From positions 1,407,501 to 1,471,500 of the forward strand of contig NZ_CP054140.1 of NCBI RefSeq assembly GCF_016446285.1: DNA of 64,000 nt, given 5' to 3'. Under the pieces are notes generated by a model. It worked only from the letters and a program-made list of their open reading frames with translations. It was not told the DNA's origin and did no database searches. The DNA comes from Desulfobulbus oligotrophicus. GTDB taxonomy: Bacteria > Desulfobacterota > Desulfobulbia > Desulfobulbales > Desulfobulbaceae. The translations under genes were made by a program, and so were the position numbers. This document shows positions 1-9,140 of this stretch, in pieces; position 1 is the first letter of the stretch, and each line of letters opens with the position of its first letter.

Positions 1-366
1 AAACCGTTATATGCCTACGCCCGTCGGGGCATACTGATTCAAAAAGAGGCCAAACCCATCGAAGTCTATCGTCTGGATTACCTGGCGTACGATGCAGTGT
101 CCCACCAGTTGACTGTTCTTGTTGAGTGCAGCCCGGGAACCTATATCAGGGTGCTGGCAGCGGATATTGGTCGATCCCTGGGGTGTGGTGCTTATCTGGA
201 GAGTTTACGGCGCACCCGGAGTGGGCCCTTTACAGTTGAGGAGAGTCTGTCCGGAAAGATCTTATTGGAAGAGAATGGTCTGCAACTGTTATGCAGCAAC
301 CGACGAAGTATTGATGAGGTATTGGAGACCATCGGGCAGCCGTCTCTTTGTACTTGCAACAGTTGA
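1..366 (+). CDS. truB: tRNA pseudouridine synthase B, C-terminal part (cut by window start)
   Basis: This is the C-terminal part of TruB, which makes pseudouridine 55 in the T-loop of tRNAs. The frame is open from base 1, so the start and the catalytic Asp lie outside the window. Visible family signatures are the KPLYAYARRG segment at the very start (the usual P-x-Y-SA-x-K-x-x-G-x-x-x-Y-x-x-AR region), the strand CSPGTYIRVLAADIGR, and LGCGAYLESLRRTRSGPF. It ends with TGA at 364-366. rpsO follows on the same strand, the common truB-rpsO-pnp order of bacteria, so the genes are probably cotranscribed. Confidence 0.95.
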   Translation, partial: KPLYAYARRGILIQKEAKPIEVYRLDYLAYDAVSHQLTVLVECSPGTYIRVLAADIGRSLGCGAYLESLRRTRSGPFTVEESLSGKILLEENGLQLLCSNRRSIDEVLETIGQPSLCTCNS

Positions 367-501
367 TGCCCCTCGGGTATAGAAAGGCAAATCGTTCCTC
401 TGGGTCGCAACCCTCTGCCCCAGAAACAGGAACAAATTATCCAGACTCCAGAAAGGCTGAGGGCGTTGCTTTTCTGGCAGCAGAAGGACAATGGAGTGTT
501 C

Positions 502-771
502 ATGGCACAAACAACGGAGAAGAAAAAAGAACTGATTGAACAATTTAAAACCCATGAGAACGATACAGGGTCCTGTGAAGTGCAGATTGCACTTTTGACA
601 GACCGTATCCTCTATCTCACCGAACATTTCAAAACACATACCAAAGATCACCACTCTCGACGCGGACTGTTGAAACTCGTTGGTCAGCGTCGCAATTTAC
701 TTAAATATTTGCAGAAGAAGGATGTTGACAAGTATCGAACTCTGATTCAGCAGCTCGGTATTCGCAAGTAA
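502..771 (+). CDS. rpsO: 30S ribosomal protein S15
   Basis: S15 binds the central domain of 16S rRNA and helps assemble the 30S platform. The protein begins [15 protein letters not shown] and has 89 residues, exactly the usual family length. It contains the conserved stretches [16 protein letters not shown] and [20 protein letters not shown]. The frame stays open upstream to 466, but the ATG at 502 gives the standard N-terminus and has GGAG at 493-496. The 135-base leader after truB can form a small hairpin (399-424). Some bacteria regulate rpsO through leader structure, but no such role can be shown here. A stem-loop follows the stop. Confidence 0.97.
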   Translation: MAQTTEKKKELIEQFKTHENDTGSCEVQIALLTDRILYLTEHFKTHTKDHHSRRGLLKLVGQRRNLLKYLQKKDVDKYRTLIQQLGIRK

Positions 772-783
772 GTCGTTTTTTTG

Positions 784-816
784 ACGGCGAGCCGAAAGGC
801 TCGCCGTTGATATTTT
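784..816 (+). terminator. Stem-loop after rpsO (terminator or processing hairpin)
   Basis: A perfect 10-base-pair GC-rich stem (784-793 with 798-807) closes on a GAAA tetraloop and is followed by a short T-rich stretch. It sits 12 bases after the rpsO stop. In other bacteria the rpsO-pnp junction holds a leaky terminator and RNase III site; the same role here is inferred. Confidence 0.7.
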
Positions 817-856
817 TACAGACGGCGCCATTGCAGGCTACAAATCTTCATAACGA

Positions 857-921
857 CACAAAGGGCACAGAGAGAATTGACGTGAAATGTCGATTGTCGC
901 TGCACCCTTTGTGCCTTTGTG
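857..921 (+). repeat. Inverted repeat in the rpsO-pnp spacer
   Basis: CACAAAGGGCACAG at 857-870 is mirrored by CACCCTTTGTGCCTTTGTG at 903-921, giving a nine-base-pair stem with a roughly 30-base loop. It lies in the 5' leader of pnp. It may help control pnp or be one copy of a dispersed intergenic repeat; the window alone cannot decide. Nothing else was seen in the 808-991 spacer. Confidence 0.45.
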
Positions 922-991
922 ATGTAACTGAGCTGCACTGGTTTGGCCGTTCCCCACGTTATATTCCGAAGCATTCGGAACAGGAGAATTT

Positions 992-3079
992 ATGATGCAT
1001 ACAGTAGCAATCGATATCGGCGGGCACAACATATCAATGGAAACCGGTAAAATGGCCAAGCAGACAAATGGCTCAGTAATGGTTTCCAATGGCGACACCA
1101 AGGTGCTGGTCACAGTTGTTGCTGAAACTGAACCCAGGGGTATGGGATTCTTACCACTGACTATTGAATATCAAGAGCGGATGTATGCGGCCGGGCGCAT
1201 TCCCGGTAGTTATTTTCGCCGGGAAATCGGTCGACCGAGTGAAAAAGAGGTGTTGACCTGTCGTCTGATAGATCGGCCTTTACGACCACTTTTTCCGGAA
1301 GGGTATGACTGTGAAACCCAATTGATTGCCACGGTTTTTTCCGCAGATCAGAATTTTGATCCGGATGTGTTGGCCATGAACGGGGCTTCCGCTGCCCTGC
1401 TTATCTCCGATATCCCATTTGGAGGACCGGTTGGAGCTGCCCGGGTCGGCTATGTTGACGGCCAGTACGTGCTTAATCCGAGCAAGAAGCAATTGGAACG
1501 CTCGCAACTGAATCTGGTCGTTGCCGGTACAAAGACCAATGTGGTGATGGTTGAGGGCAAGGCGAGTGAGCTGTCCGAGGACATTGTACTTGAAGGTATC
1601 TTTTTTGCCCATGCCGGTATTCAGCCCCTTATTGAACTGCAACTCGAACTTCAACGGCGGGCGGGTAAAAGTAAACGGGTCGTTGTGGCCCCGCAGGTCA
1701 ATGCAGTTCTTAAAGAGCAGGTTGAGACCCTGGCTGCTTCTGGAATGGAAGAGGTGCTGAGTATTGCAGAAAAGGTGGCTCGTTCTGATCGGTACAGCCA
1801 GCTGAAGGCAGAGGTCCTTGCTCAGCTTGATCCGGAGTTGTACGAGTCTGTTGGTCAGGTTCATGAAATTTTAGATGATTTTAGAAAAAGGATGATGCGA
1901 AGCCGTATTGTCACGAAAGGCGAGCGACTGGATAGACGTTCTTTTGAGGAAGTTCGACCGATCAGTTGTGAAGTGGGGATCCTTCCCCGGGCGCACGGCT
2001 CAGCCCTTTTTACCCGCGGTGAAACACAGGCCCTGGTTATTTGCACACTGGGCAGTGAGCGCGATGAACAGCATCTGGAGGGACTTGGAGGCGACGTGTT
2101 TCGCCGGTTTATGCTCCACTACAACTTTCCGCCCTTCTGCGTTGGAGAGGTTCGTCCTTTACGTGGTCCAAGCCGCCGGGATATTGGTCACGGTACGCTG
2201 GCTCGTCGCGGTGTTGAAGCGGTCTTGCCGGCAAACGACGCTTTTCCGTATACGTTGAGAGTGGTTTCAGAGGTGTTGGAGTCGAATGGATCCTCTTCCA
2301 TGGCAACAGTGTGTGGTTCCAGTCTGGCACTGATGGATGCAGGGGTGCCGGTTCGGACACCCGTTTCAGGGGTGGCCATGGGTTTGATCAAAGAGGGCGA
2401 CCAGGTGGTGGTCCTGACCGACATTATCGGCGACGAAGATCATCTCGGGGATATGGATTTTAAGGTGGTCGGCACCTCTGACGGGATTACCGGTCTGCAG
2501 ATGGACATCAAAATCGATGGTGTTGACCGGCAGATCATGTCTCAGGCGCTGACTCAAGCTAAAAATGGTCGAATACACATTTTAGAGAAGATGGAAGAGG
2601 CCCTGAGCTCACCTCGTGCCACGGTTTCCGAACATGCTCCGAAGTATATCACCATGAAGATAGATCCGGACAAGATCCGGGATATCATCGGCCCCGGTGG
2701 GAAGATCATCCGCGAGATGACAGCTGAGTTCGACTCTAAGATTGATGTTGAAGACGATGGGACGGTGAAAATTTTCAGCAATAATGTTGAGACCGCCAAT
2801 GCCTTGGTTAAGCGGATTCAACAGATCACTGCAGTGCCTGAGGTCGGTAAGATCTATGAGGGCGAAGTCAGAACCATTAAGGAATTTGGTGCCTTTGTCC
2901 AGATTCTTCCTGGAACCGATGGTATGGTGCATATCTCAGAGCTGGCGAACGAGCGGGTTAAAAATGTGACCGATGTTGTTAAGGAAGGCGATATTATTAA
3001 GGTCAAGGTCCTTGAGATTGATAATCGAGGCCGAATCAGGTTGAGTCGTAAGGCTGTACTTGCAGAAGATAATGAATAA
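992..3079 (+). CDS. pnp: Polyribonucleotide nucleotidyltransferase (PNPase)
   Basis: PNPase degrades RNA phosphorolytically from the 3' end and is a core part of degradosome-like complexes in the cytoplasm. The 695-residue protein matches family length. It has two RNase PH-like halves (first: GSVMVSNGDTKVLVTV and YFRREIGRPSEKE; second: FTRGETQALVICTLGS and HYNFPPFCVGEV). A KH domain follows (KIRDIIGPGGKIIREM, about 560-620), then a C-terminal S1 domain (GKIYEGEVRTIKEFGAFVQI onward). Two ATGs lie at 992 and 995 behind AGGAG at 982-986; either could start translation. A long leader with an inverted repeat precedes it. Confidence 0.97.
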   Translation: MMHTVAIDIGGHNISMETGKMAKQTNGSVMVSNGDTKVLVTVVAETEPRGMGFLPLTIEYQERMYAAGRIPGSYFRREIGRPSEKEVLTCRLIDRPLRPLFPEGYDCETQLIATVFSADQNFDPDVLAMNGASAALLISDIPFGGPVGAARVGYVDGQYVLNPSKKQLERSQLNLVVAGTKTNVVMVEGKASELSEDIVLEGIFFAHAGIQPLIELQLELQRRAGKSKRVVVAPQVNAVLKEQVETLAASGMEEVLSIAEKVARSDRYSQLKAEVLAQLDPELYESVGQVHEILDDFRKRMMRSRIVTKGERLDRRSFEEVRPISCEVGILPRAHGSALFTRGETQALVICTLGSERDEQHLEGLGGDVFRRFMLHYNFPPFCVGEVRPLRGPSRRDIGHGTLARRGVEAVLPANDAFPYTLRVVSEVLESNGSSSMATVCGSSLALMDAGVPVRTPVSGVAMGLIKEGDQVVVLTDIIGDEDHLGDMDFKVVGTSDGITGLQMDIKIDGVDRQIMSQALTQAKNGRIHILEKMEEALSSPRATVSEHAPKYITMKIDPDKIRDIIGPGGKIIREMTAEFDSKIDVEDDGTVKIFSNNVETANALVKRIQQITAVPEVGKIYEGEVRTIKEFGAFVQILPGTDGMVHISELANERVKNVTDVVKEGDIIKVKVLEIDNRGRIRLSRKAVLAEDNE

Positions 3080-3105
3080 TTAGTCAGATTGTATCTCTGA
3101 TAGGG

Positions 3106-3141
3106 GCCGGCAACCGCAGTATCACGGTAGCCGGCTTTTTT
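3106..3141 (+). terminator. Rho-independent terminator after pnp
   Basis: GCCGGC-A-ACCG pairs with CGGT-A-GCCGGC around an eight-base loop (3106-3135), followed directly by TTTTTT. It lies 26 bases after the pnp stop and 30 before dut, so dut may depend on read-through or on its own promoter. Confidence 0.85.
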
Positions 3142-3170
3142 GTCCTTGAAAGACGGGTGAAGGAGGGGCG

Positions 3171-3668
3171 ATGAAGGAAGTGCACGTGGCGTTTAAGTGG
3201 CTTGAACCGGAGCAAAGTACTGATCTGTCATTACCGACTTATGCCACTGAACTCGCTGCCGGAATGGATGTCTGTGCTGTTCTTTCCGAACCAGTGGTAC
3301 TCAACCCGGGTGAAAGGAGATTGTTTGGTTGTGGTTTTGCGGTGGCTATTCCTTCAGGCTATGAAATGCAGGTGCGGCCCCGATCCGGCCTGGCAACCAA
3401 GCACGGAATCACGGTGATCAATGCTCCCGGTACTATTGATGCGGATTATCGGGGTGAGGTGAAGGTCGGCCTGATCAATCTTGGTCAACAGCCATATACA
3501 GTCCAACGAGGCGATCGTATTGCCCAGCTGGTCTTAGCGCCGGTGGTTCGAGCGGTTTTGCAGTCTGCAACCGAACTGCCTGCAACAGCTCGAGGAACGG
3601 GAGGATTCGGTCATACAGGTCTTGGTGCCGGAAAAGAGGTTGTCGATAGTACTGGTGGTCGTCGGTGA
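3171..3668 (+). CDS. dut: dUTP diphosphatase
   Basis: Trimeric dUTPase hydrolyses dUTP to dUMP and pyrophosphate, limiting uracil in DNA and feeding dTMP synthesis. All five motifs are visible: AGMDVCA (usually AGYDL), [29 protein letters not shown], and the C-terminal arm [10 protein letters not shown]. The protein has 165 residues, slightly longer than average because of a short tail after motif 5. Start ATG 3171 has AGGAGGGG at 3161-3168. The stop overlaps the next gene's GTG by four bases, so the two are translationally coupled. Confidence 0.96.
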   Translation: MKEVHVAFKWLEPEQSTDLSLPTYATELAAGMDVCAVLSEPVVLNPGERRLFGCGFAVAIPSGYEMQVRPRSGLATKHGITVINAPGTIDADYRGEVKVGLINLGQQPYTVQRGDRIAQLVLAPVVRAVLQSATELPATARGTGGFGHTGLGAGKEVVDSTGGRR

Positions 3669-4438
3669 AATTTTCTGTTCTCGGCAGCGGCAGCAGAGGA
3701 AACTGCACTGTGGTGGAGGCCGGTTCCACCCGATTGCTTATTGATGCCGGTTTCAGCGGCAAGGAGATAGATCGCCGGTTGAACATGGTGGGCATTGATG
3801 CGAGATCTTTGACGGCCATTATAGTGACGCATGAACATGATGACCATATCAGGGGGATTGGTGTCTTGGCACGAAGATTCAATATACCGATCTATGCCAA
3901 TGCGGCAACCCACCGGGCTGCGGCACCTAAAATCAATCATCTTCCGATAGCCCGGGAGTTCGGAGTCGGTGAATCTTTTACCATCAACGAATTTTCTGTT
4001 CATCCCTTTGCCGTTTCCCACGATGCAGTTGATCCGGTGGGGTTTATCATCAGCGATGGTCGCCGGCAACTTGGATACTGTACAGATACCGGCATGGTCA
4101 CCCGTTTGATTCAGCACCATCTTCAGCAGTGCCAGGCGGTTATTCTGGAGGCAAATCATGATGTTGAGATGCTGAGAAACGGGCCGTATCCCCTGTTGCT
4201 GCAGCAGCGTGTTCTTTCCAACCAGGGGCATTTAGCCAACGAAACCTCGTTAGCCCTGGCTTCATTGCTGGCAAAGGAGCAATTGCAACTTCTGGTACTG
4301 GCTCATTTAAGTGAAATAAACAATCACCCTGATGTGGTGCGTCGGGTTGCGCACCACTACCTGTCGGCTGACCCTACCATATCGGTCACGCTTTCAAGGC
4401 AGGAGCAGCCGCTGCCGCTTGTATCTTTAGGTTCTTGA
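3665..4438 (+). CDS. Metallo-beta-lactamase-fold hydrolase (YycJ/WalJ-like)
   Basis: This is a 257-residue cytoplasmic MBL-fold protein starting at GTG 3665, which overlaps the dut stop (GTGA). The N-terminus [17 protein letters not shown] and the metal motif [10 protein letters not shown] are typical of the YycJ/WalJ group of small phosphodiesterase-type hydrolases; the later metal ligands lie in LGYCTDTG and EANHD. Family members have been linked to DNA processing and cell-wall control, but the substrate here is unknown. Coupling to dut could hint at nucleotide or DNA metabolism, though that is inference. Confidence 0.88.
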   Translation: MKFSVLGSGSRGNCTVVEAGSTRLLIDAGFSGKEIDRRLNMVGIDARSLTAIIVTHEHDDHIRGIGVLARRFNIPIYANAATHRAAAPKINHLPIAREFGVGESFTINEFSVHPFAVSHDAVDPVGFIISDGRRQLGYCTDTGMVTRLIQHHLQQCQAVILEANHDVEMLRNGPYPLLLQQRVLSNQGHLANETSLALASLLAKEQLQLLVLAHLSEINNHPDVVRRVAHHYLSADPTISVTLSRQEQPLPLVSLGS

Positions 4439-4467
4439 AAACACGTACAGGTGTCTGGCAGTGGTCT

Positions 4468-5379
4468 TTAGCCGCGCGGATGGTATCGCCGGTGGATTTC
4501 CTTGAGACGGTCACTGTCGACATGGGTGTAGATCTGTGTGGTGGCAATGTCGGTGTGCCCGAGCATCATCTGCAGGGACCGCAGGTCTGCGCCACCGGCC
4601 AGAAGGTGCGTGGCAAAGGAGTGGCGGAGCATATGCGGACTGATTGCTTTGCTGATGCCTGCTTGTATGGCGGTCTCCCGAATGATCTGCCAGAAACGGT
4701 TTCTGCTCATTGCCGTACCACGATTAGAACAAAACAGTATGGCGTTGGGTTTCCCCTTCAGGAGCACTGGTCGTCCATACTCAAGGTAGTCGCTGATCAT
4801 TTTTCCGGCTGTGGCGGAAAACGGGACGATTCGTTCCTTGTTCCCTTTGCCGAGGATACGTACATGGCCACTGCTCAGGTTGCAGCTGTTGAGCGAGAGG
4901 TTAACCAGTTCGGATACCCGTAACCCTGAAGCATACAACAGGTGCAGCATGGCATAGTTCCGAAGGACCATGGGGGGGTGCTTCTCAGGTAGGCGCAGCA
5001 GGGCGTCAACCTCGGTTATACTGAGCATTTTCGGCAGACTGTGCCCAATTTTCGGGGAGTCGATTGCAGTGGTAGGATCAATTGTGATCACTGCCTGATC
5101 CTTCAGAAAGCGGAAAAAGGTACGCAGCGTTGCAAGCCTTCGGGCATTTGATCGTGTACTGGTGCGCTGTTGATGGCAGTGTTGAAAATACCGGATAATC
5201 TGATCAGTCTGTATATCGCTCAGATACAGCGGGGAAGGAGTCGTATCAAGAAGGAAGTTGAAGAAAGATTGAATATCGGCGCTGTAAGCAGCCACCGTAT
5301 TTTTGGACAATCGACGCTGTATGGTCAGATATTGTACAAAAAGCGACAGGTACTGACTGAACTGAGAGGCGGCCTTCAA
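4468..5379 (-). CDS. xerD: Tyrosine recombinase XerD
   Basis: XerD acts with XerC at dif to resolve chromosome dimers. The 303-residue length and domain order match: an N-terminal SAM-like core-binding domain (about 8-95), then the catalytic domain. All catalytic residues are visible: Arg154 (SGLRVSEL), Lys in GKGNKER, His249 and Arg252 (HMLRHSFATHLL), His275 (LGH) and nucleophile Tyr284 (TTQIYTHV). It follows rpsU on the minus strand beyond a strong hairpin, so its expression may be lower or separate. No adjacent integron, prophage or att repeats were seen, supporting the housekeeping role. Confidence 0.93.
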   Translation of the reverse strand: MKAASQFSQYLSLFVQYLTIQRRLSKNTVAAYSADIQSFFNFLLDTTPSPLYLSDIQTDQIIRYFQHCHQQRTSTRSNARRLATLRTFFRFLKDQAVITIDPTTAIDSPKIGHSLPKMLSITEVDALLRLPEKHPPMVLRNYAMLHLLYASGLRVSELVNLSLNSCNLSSGHVRILGKGNKERIVPFSATAGKMISDYLEYGRPVLLKGKPNAILFCSNRGTAMSRNRFWQIIRETAIQAGISKAISPHMLRHSFATHLLAGGADLRSLQMMLGHTDIATTQIYTHVDSDRLKEIHRRYHPRG

Positions 5380-5400
5380 GAGAGGAAAATGATGAAAAGA

Positions 5401-5430
5401 AATAACCCCAGTGTATGTACTGGGGTTATT
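5401..5430 (-). terminator. Terminator after rpsU
   Basis: A perfect 12-base-pair stem (5401-5412 with 5419-5430) has a six-base loop and starts three bases beyond the rpsU stop. On the minus strand it is followed by TCTTTTCATC, a T-rich tail. It probably terminates most rpsU transcripts, with partial read-through into xerD. Confidence 0.85.
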
Positions 5431-5433
5431 AGC

Positions 5434-5628
5434 TTAAGATCGATTTCTCAAGCGGTTGAACTTTCGAAGTTTTCGCAGGGCTTCCGCTGCTTTACGGCGT
5501 TTCTTTACGCTGGGTTTTTCGTAGTATTCACGCCTTTTCAGCTCACGTTTAATACCGTCGATCTGCAGTTTTTTCTTTAACTGCCTGATCGCGTATTCAA
5601 GGTCACCTCTGACTTCTACTTCGATCAT
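5434..5628 (-). CDS. rpsU: 30S ribosomal protein S21
   Basis: S21 is a small basic protein of the 30S platform near the anti-Shine-Dalgarno region. The 64-residue sequence MIEVEVRGDLEYAIRQLKKK and the Arg/Lys-rich C-terminus (EYYEKPSVKKRRKAAEALRK) are typical. A good ribosome site, AAGGAAGTG, lies just upstream on the minus strand. A near-consensus sigma-70 promoter sits about 65 bases upstream and a strong terminator immediately downstream, so it is probably expressed mainly as a single gene. Confidence 0.96.
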   Translation of the reverse strand: MIEVEVRGDLEYAIRQLKKKLQIDGIKRELKRREYYEKPSVKKRRKAAEALRKLRKFNRLRNRS

Positions 5629-5692
5629 CGTGCATCACTTCCTTTGGTATGTGGCCATGGCCATTAATAAGAATATTGCATTAAAAGACATA

Positions 5693-5721
5693 ATTTTATC
5701 TGGGTATTTACGATTTGTCAA
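5693..5721 (-). promoter_or_regulatory. Sigma-70 promoter of rpsU
   Basis: On the minus strand TTGACA (5716-5721) and TAAAAT (5693-5698) are separated by exactly 17 bases, an almost perfect housekeeping promoter about 65 bases before the rpsU start. The rest of the 5629-5936 gap shows no supportable gene and only a GGGAG site before ddl. Confidence 0.85.
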
Positions 5722-5936
5722 TCTAAACAATTGATACGGCAACTGTTTTCAGTGTTCCTTGTGTCATCAAGGACAAATTGTCATGAAACTGAGGAGCTGC
5801 AGGTGGCAGAATGTCCAGGTTCACGGTCAGTGCAGCGCCGGCTGTCCTTTTGATTGTTTTTCTTGATCACGATGGTACCATGGTGCATCTTTTGTGAAAC
5901 CAAGAGTGAATGTTCATTAAGCAATGGGAGTAAAGC

Positions 5937-6881
5937 ATGGCACAGATTCGATTGGCGTTGATCGCTGGAGGAACATCTGCTGAACGTGACGTTTCGCTTC
6001 GTGGAGCTGCTGGTGTGGAAAAGGCCCTGGATCCTCAGAAATATAAGGTTGTCCGTTACGATCCGGCCACTGACCTTGCTCGCATAGCTCAGGATGCCGC
6101 TTCCATCGACGTTGCCTTTTTGCTTCTGCATGGTATCAACGGAGAAGATGGTACGATTCAGGGATTTCTTGATCTGCTGGGTGTCCCCTATCAGGGGGCA
6201 GGCGTACTGGGGAGTGCCCTGGCCATGGATAAGAATTTGGCCAAAGTCCTGTATCAGCTCAACGGGTTGCCGGTGGCGCCTTGGATCATGCTGGAGTCCG
6301 GTGACCTGGATGATCCCGGCCGGATTATAGCTGAGGTTGGGCTTCCCTGCGTGGTAAAGCCAGTGCGACAGGGATCTTCCGTGGGGATGTCGATTGTCAG
6401 GGATGTGGAGAATCTTTCGGCAGCGTTGCGCTTAGCCCTGGAGCATGACAATGAAGTCATGGTTGAGAAATATGTGCAAGGTCGCGAGTTAACGGTGGGA
6501 GTGCTTGGTACAACCGATGTGCAGGCCCTGCCGCTGGTTGAAATTATTCCCTCGGCTCAGTATGAGTTTTTTAACTATGAGGCCAAATATAAACCAGGAG
6601 CCAGCACAGAGATCTGTCCGGCCGAGGTGAGTGACAAGATACGGCAAAAAGCTCAGGACTATGCGGTACGCGCCCACCGTGCTCTGCACCTGCGCTGTTA
6701 CAGTCGCACCGACATGATTCTTGCTGGTGATGAACTCTACCTGTTGGAGACAAATACAATTCCGGGTATGACGCCCACCAGTCTTCTGCCTCAGGCTGCC
6801 GCGGCTGCCGGTTATTCTTTCAGTGATCTGCTGGATCGTTTAATCGAGCTTGCCCTGGAACCTCCGGCTAAACCGGTGTGA
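5937..6881 (+). CDS. ddl: D-alanine--D-alanine ligase
   Basis: Ddl joins two D-Ala in an ATP-dependent step to make the dipeptide for peptidoglycan precursors. The 314-residue ATP-grasp protein shows LIAGGTSAERDVSLRG at the N-terminus, then LLHGINGEDGTIQG, SALAMDKNLAK, the ATP-binding KPVRQGSSVGMS, and the C-terminal LLETNTIPGMTPTSLLPQ with metal and substrate ligands. Start ATG 5937 is preceded by GGGAG. It stands apart from a mur cluster and converges on serS. Confidence 0.95.
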   Translation: MAQIRLALIAGGTSAERDVSLRGAAGVEKALDPQKYKVVRYDPATDLARIAQDAASIDVAFLLLHGINGEDGTIQGFLDLLGVPYQGAGVLGSALAMDKNLAKVLYQLNGLPVAPWIMLESGDLDDPGRIIAEVGLPCVVKPVRQGSSVGMSIVRDVENLSAALRLALEHDNEVMVEKYVQGRELTVGVLGTTDVQALPLVEIIPSAQYEFFNYEAKYKPGASTEICPAEVSDKIRQKAQDYAVRAHRALHLRCYSRTDMILAGDELYLLETNTIPGMTPTSLLPQAAAAAGYSFSDLLDRLIELALEPPAKPV

Positions 6882-6923
6882 TCAACTGCATGCGGGTTGT
6901 TCTGAGTGTATCTGCATCTGGCA

Positions 6924-8195
6924 TCAGAAACGTTGCGTAAAGTAAGGTTCCAGCGCCGGGGGGAGGCGGACCGTGCCGTCCGGATTCTGGTAGTTCTCCA
7001 GGATAGCCAGCAGAGTACGGCCCACCGCCAAGCCGGAACCATTCAACGTATGAACCAGCCGGCTTTTCTTTTCTCCTTTGGGCCGATATCGGATGCCTGC
7101 CCGACGGGCTTGAAAATCGAGAAAATTAGAGCAGGAAGATATTTCACGATAGCAGTTTTGTCCGGGTAACCAGACTTCAATGTCATAGGTTTTAGCTGCA
7201 GAGAATCCCAGATCACCTGTACAGAGAGTGACAACACGGTACGGTAGTTCCAACAGCTGCAGGACAGCTTCAGCGTCGGCAAGTAACTGCTCCAGTTCAT
7301 GCCAGGATTGCTCGGGTGTGGTGAACTTGACCAGTTCCACCTTTTCAAACTGATGCTGACGAATCAGGCCGCGGGTGTCTTTGCCGTACGAGCCGGCTTC
7401 TGAACGAAAACAGGGCGTATAGGCAGTGTATTTGAGTGGCAGGTCGGCTTCGTCAAGCGTTGTATCGGCATGGATGTTGGTGACCGGTACCTCGGCCGTC
7501 GGGATCAGCCAGAGATCCCAACCGTCCAGTTTGAACAGATCTTCCTGGAATTTCGGCAGCTGACCTGTGCCGGTCATGGTTTTGGTGTTCACCATGAACG
7601 GAGGGAGAACTTCGGTGTATCCATGACGTTGGGTGTGGAGATCGAGGAAGAGGTTGATCAGAGCCCGTGACAGTCTGGAACCGAAGCCCCTGAGCAGTGC
7701 AAAACGGGCACCGGCAAGTTTGGCGGCAGTTTCAAAATCAAGAATACCAAGCAGTTCACCGATTTCCCAGTGTGGCCGTGGTGGGAAAGAAAAGGTTGGT
7801 ATGGTTCCCCATCGTTTGATTTCGAGATTATCCTGCTCACTCTTCCCCGGAGGCACGGTGTCATCGCAGAGGTTGGGGATGGACAGAACAAGAGCCTGGA
7901 GCTCCTCTTCGATCTGCACAAGGCTGGTGTCCAGTTCTTTGATGTGGTCGGACACTGCACGCATCTCAACGATCATGGCTTCAGCCTGAAGGTGATCACC
8001 CGACTGCTTCAGAGAGGCGATGGTTTTTGAAACCGTGTTGCGGCGGTTTTTGAGCGCTTCTACTTCGGCAAGGGCGGCGAGTCGACGTTGATCTGTGAGC
8101 ATAAACTGGTCGATGAGCTGGGGATCAACGCCTCTCAACATACTTTTTTGACGGACCAGATCCAGATGTTCTCTAACAAAACGTAATTCTAACAT
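6924..8195 (-). CDS. serS: Serine--tRNA ligase
   Basis: This class II synthetase charges tRNA-Ser. The 423-residue protein has the N-terminal antiparallel coiled-coil arm (about 1-110, starting [18 protein letters not shown]) that grips the long variable arm of tRNA-Ser. The catalytic core follows, with motif 2 around [17 protein letters not shown] and motif 3 near [14 protein letters not shown]. It converges with ddl across a 42-base gap and diverges from tatC. No recognisable serine T-box-like leader was seen upstream. Confidence 0.96.
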   Translation of the reverse strand: MLELRFVREHLDLVRQKSMLRGVDPQLIDQFMLTDQRRLAALAEVEALKNRRNTVSKTIASLKQSGDHLQAEAMIVEMRAVSDHIKELDTSLVQIEEELQALVLSIPNLCDDTVPPGKSEQDNLEIKRWGTIPTFSFPPRPHWEIGELLGILDFETAAKLAGARFALLRGFGSRLSRALINLFLDLHTQRHGYTEVLPPFMVNTKTMTGTGQLPKFQEDLFKLDGWDLWLIPTAEVPVTNIHADTTLDEADLPLKYTAYTPCFRSEAGSYGKDTRGLIRQHQFEKVELVKFTTPEQSWHELEQLLADAEAVLQLLELPYRVVTLCTGDLGFSAAKTYDIEVWLPGQNCYREISSCSNFLDFQARRAGIRYRPKGEKKSRLVHTLNGSGLAVGRTLLAILENYQNPDGTVRLPPALEPYFTQRF

Positions 8196-8382
8196 GATGT
8201 GTTGCAGGTATGGGGAATATGAGGAAGTAAAACACCGACCTGTTTCAGAACACGCCGATGTGAACGGTTTTTATCATGGCGTCAAGGGAAACGCAACGGG
8301 TATTCATTTGCGTTTATTCTTCTGTTTTGCTACGTATTTGCGGGTTTTGTGCTTATGAACAGTCAGGATACATTTTCAGACC

Positions 8383-9111
8383 ATGACAGGATCACTTAAA
8401 TCATTTGCCCTTGTTCTGCTCGAGTTGCGTCGTTTTGTCAAGCTGCTGGCCGGAACGATTGCCATGACGACCCTGGTTTTTTTCTTTGTTTCCAGTCGTC
8501 TGTTAACAGGGGCTCAAGACTTTCTCGGTCAGAAATTATATTTTTTCTCCGTTGCCGGACCCTTTCTTGCGCATGTTAACGTTGCCTTTTTTGGGGCGCT
8601 CTATGTGCTTATGCCGTTGTGTATGTATGTGTTGTGGAAAGCCGTCAGCAGACCATTTAAAATTTCAAAAAAACAGCTGTTCTGGTTTGTGGCTACCACC
8701 TGTGTTCTCTTTTATGGGGGGACGATATTCTGTACAGCTGTGACCCTACCCTTTGGCATTCAGTTTCTCCTCAGCTATCAATCAGAAGAGCTGCTCGCCT
8801 ATATTTCAGTCGGTCATTTTGTCAAGTTTGTTATCCTGTTTATTTTTGCATTCGGCCTCATCTTCGAATTACCGGTATTCATGCTTTTTACCGCCCAGGT
8901 CGGTATGATCGGCCGTGCTACATATGAAAAATACAGGCGGTATGCCGTGCTGGTGATTGCGATCCTTGCAGCAGTGCTCACCCCGACTCCGGATGTTGTC
9001 AATATGGCTCTCATGGGTGTACCGCTTTATTTTCTTTATGAATCCGGTATTCTTTTGATCCGCCTGGCCGGGGCTGAGAAAAAAGAAACGAACGTTAGGC
9101 CGAAGCAGTGA
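8383..9111 (+). CDS. tatC: Sec-independent translocase protein TatC
   Basis: TatC is the polytopic receptor of the twin-arginine export pathway for folded proteins. The 242-residue protein has about six membrane segments. The C-terminal half carries the strongest signature: FGLIFELPVFMLF, the YRRYAVLVIAILAAVLTPTP loop, and DVVNMALMGVPLYFLYE. The N-terminal HLxELR motif appears in reduced form as LLELRRF. The ribosome site is weak (AGGA about 15 bases upstream), and a 14-codon reading frame starting at 8355 overlaps the start. No tatA or tatB is adjacent. Confidence 0.85.
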   Translation: MTGSLKSFALVLLELRRFVKLLAGTIAMTTLVFFFVSSRLLTGAQDFLGQKLYFFSVAGPFLAHVNVAFFGALYVLMPLCMYVLWKAVSRPFKISKKQLFWFVATTCVLFYGGTIFCTAVTLPFGIQFLLSYQSEELLAYISVGHFVKFVILFIFAFGLIFELPVFMLFTAQVGMIGRATYEKYRRYAVLVIAILAAVLTPTPDVVNMALMGVPLYFLYESGILLIRLAGAEKKETNVRPKQ

Positions 9112-9140
9112 GAATGTTTATGTATTTTGGTGTACTGTGT

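Noticed and set aside
1280-1864. Minus-strand frame of 194 codons inside pnp
   Set aside because: Fully inside a strongly conserved gene on the opposite strand, with biased codon mirror pattern and no start signals.
3611-4231. Minus-strand frame of 206 codons over dut and the MBL-fold gene
   Set aside because: Antisense to two clear genes; product shows no domain.
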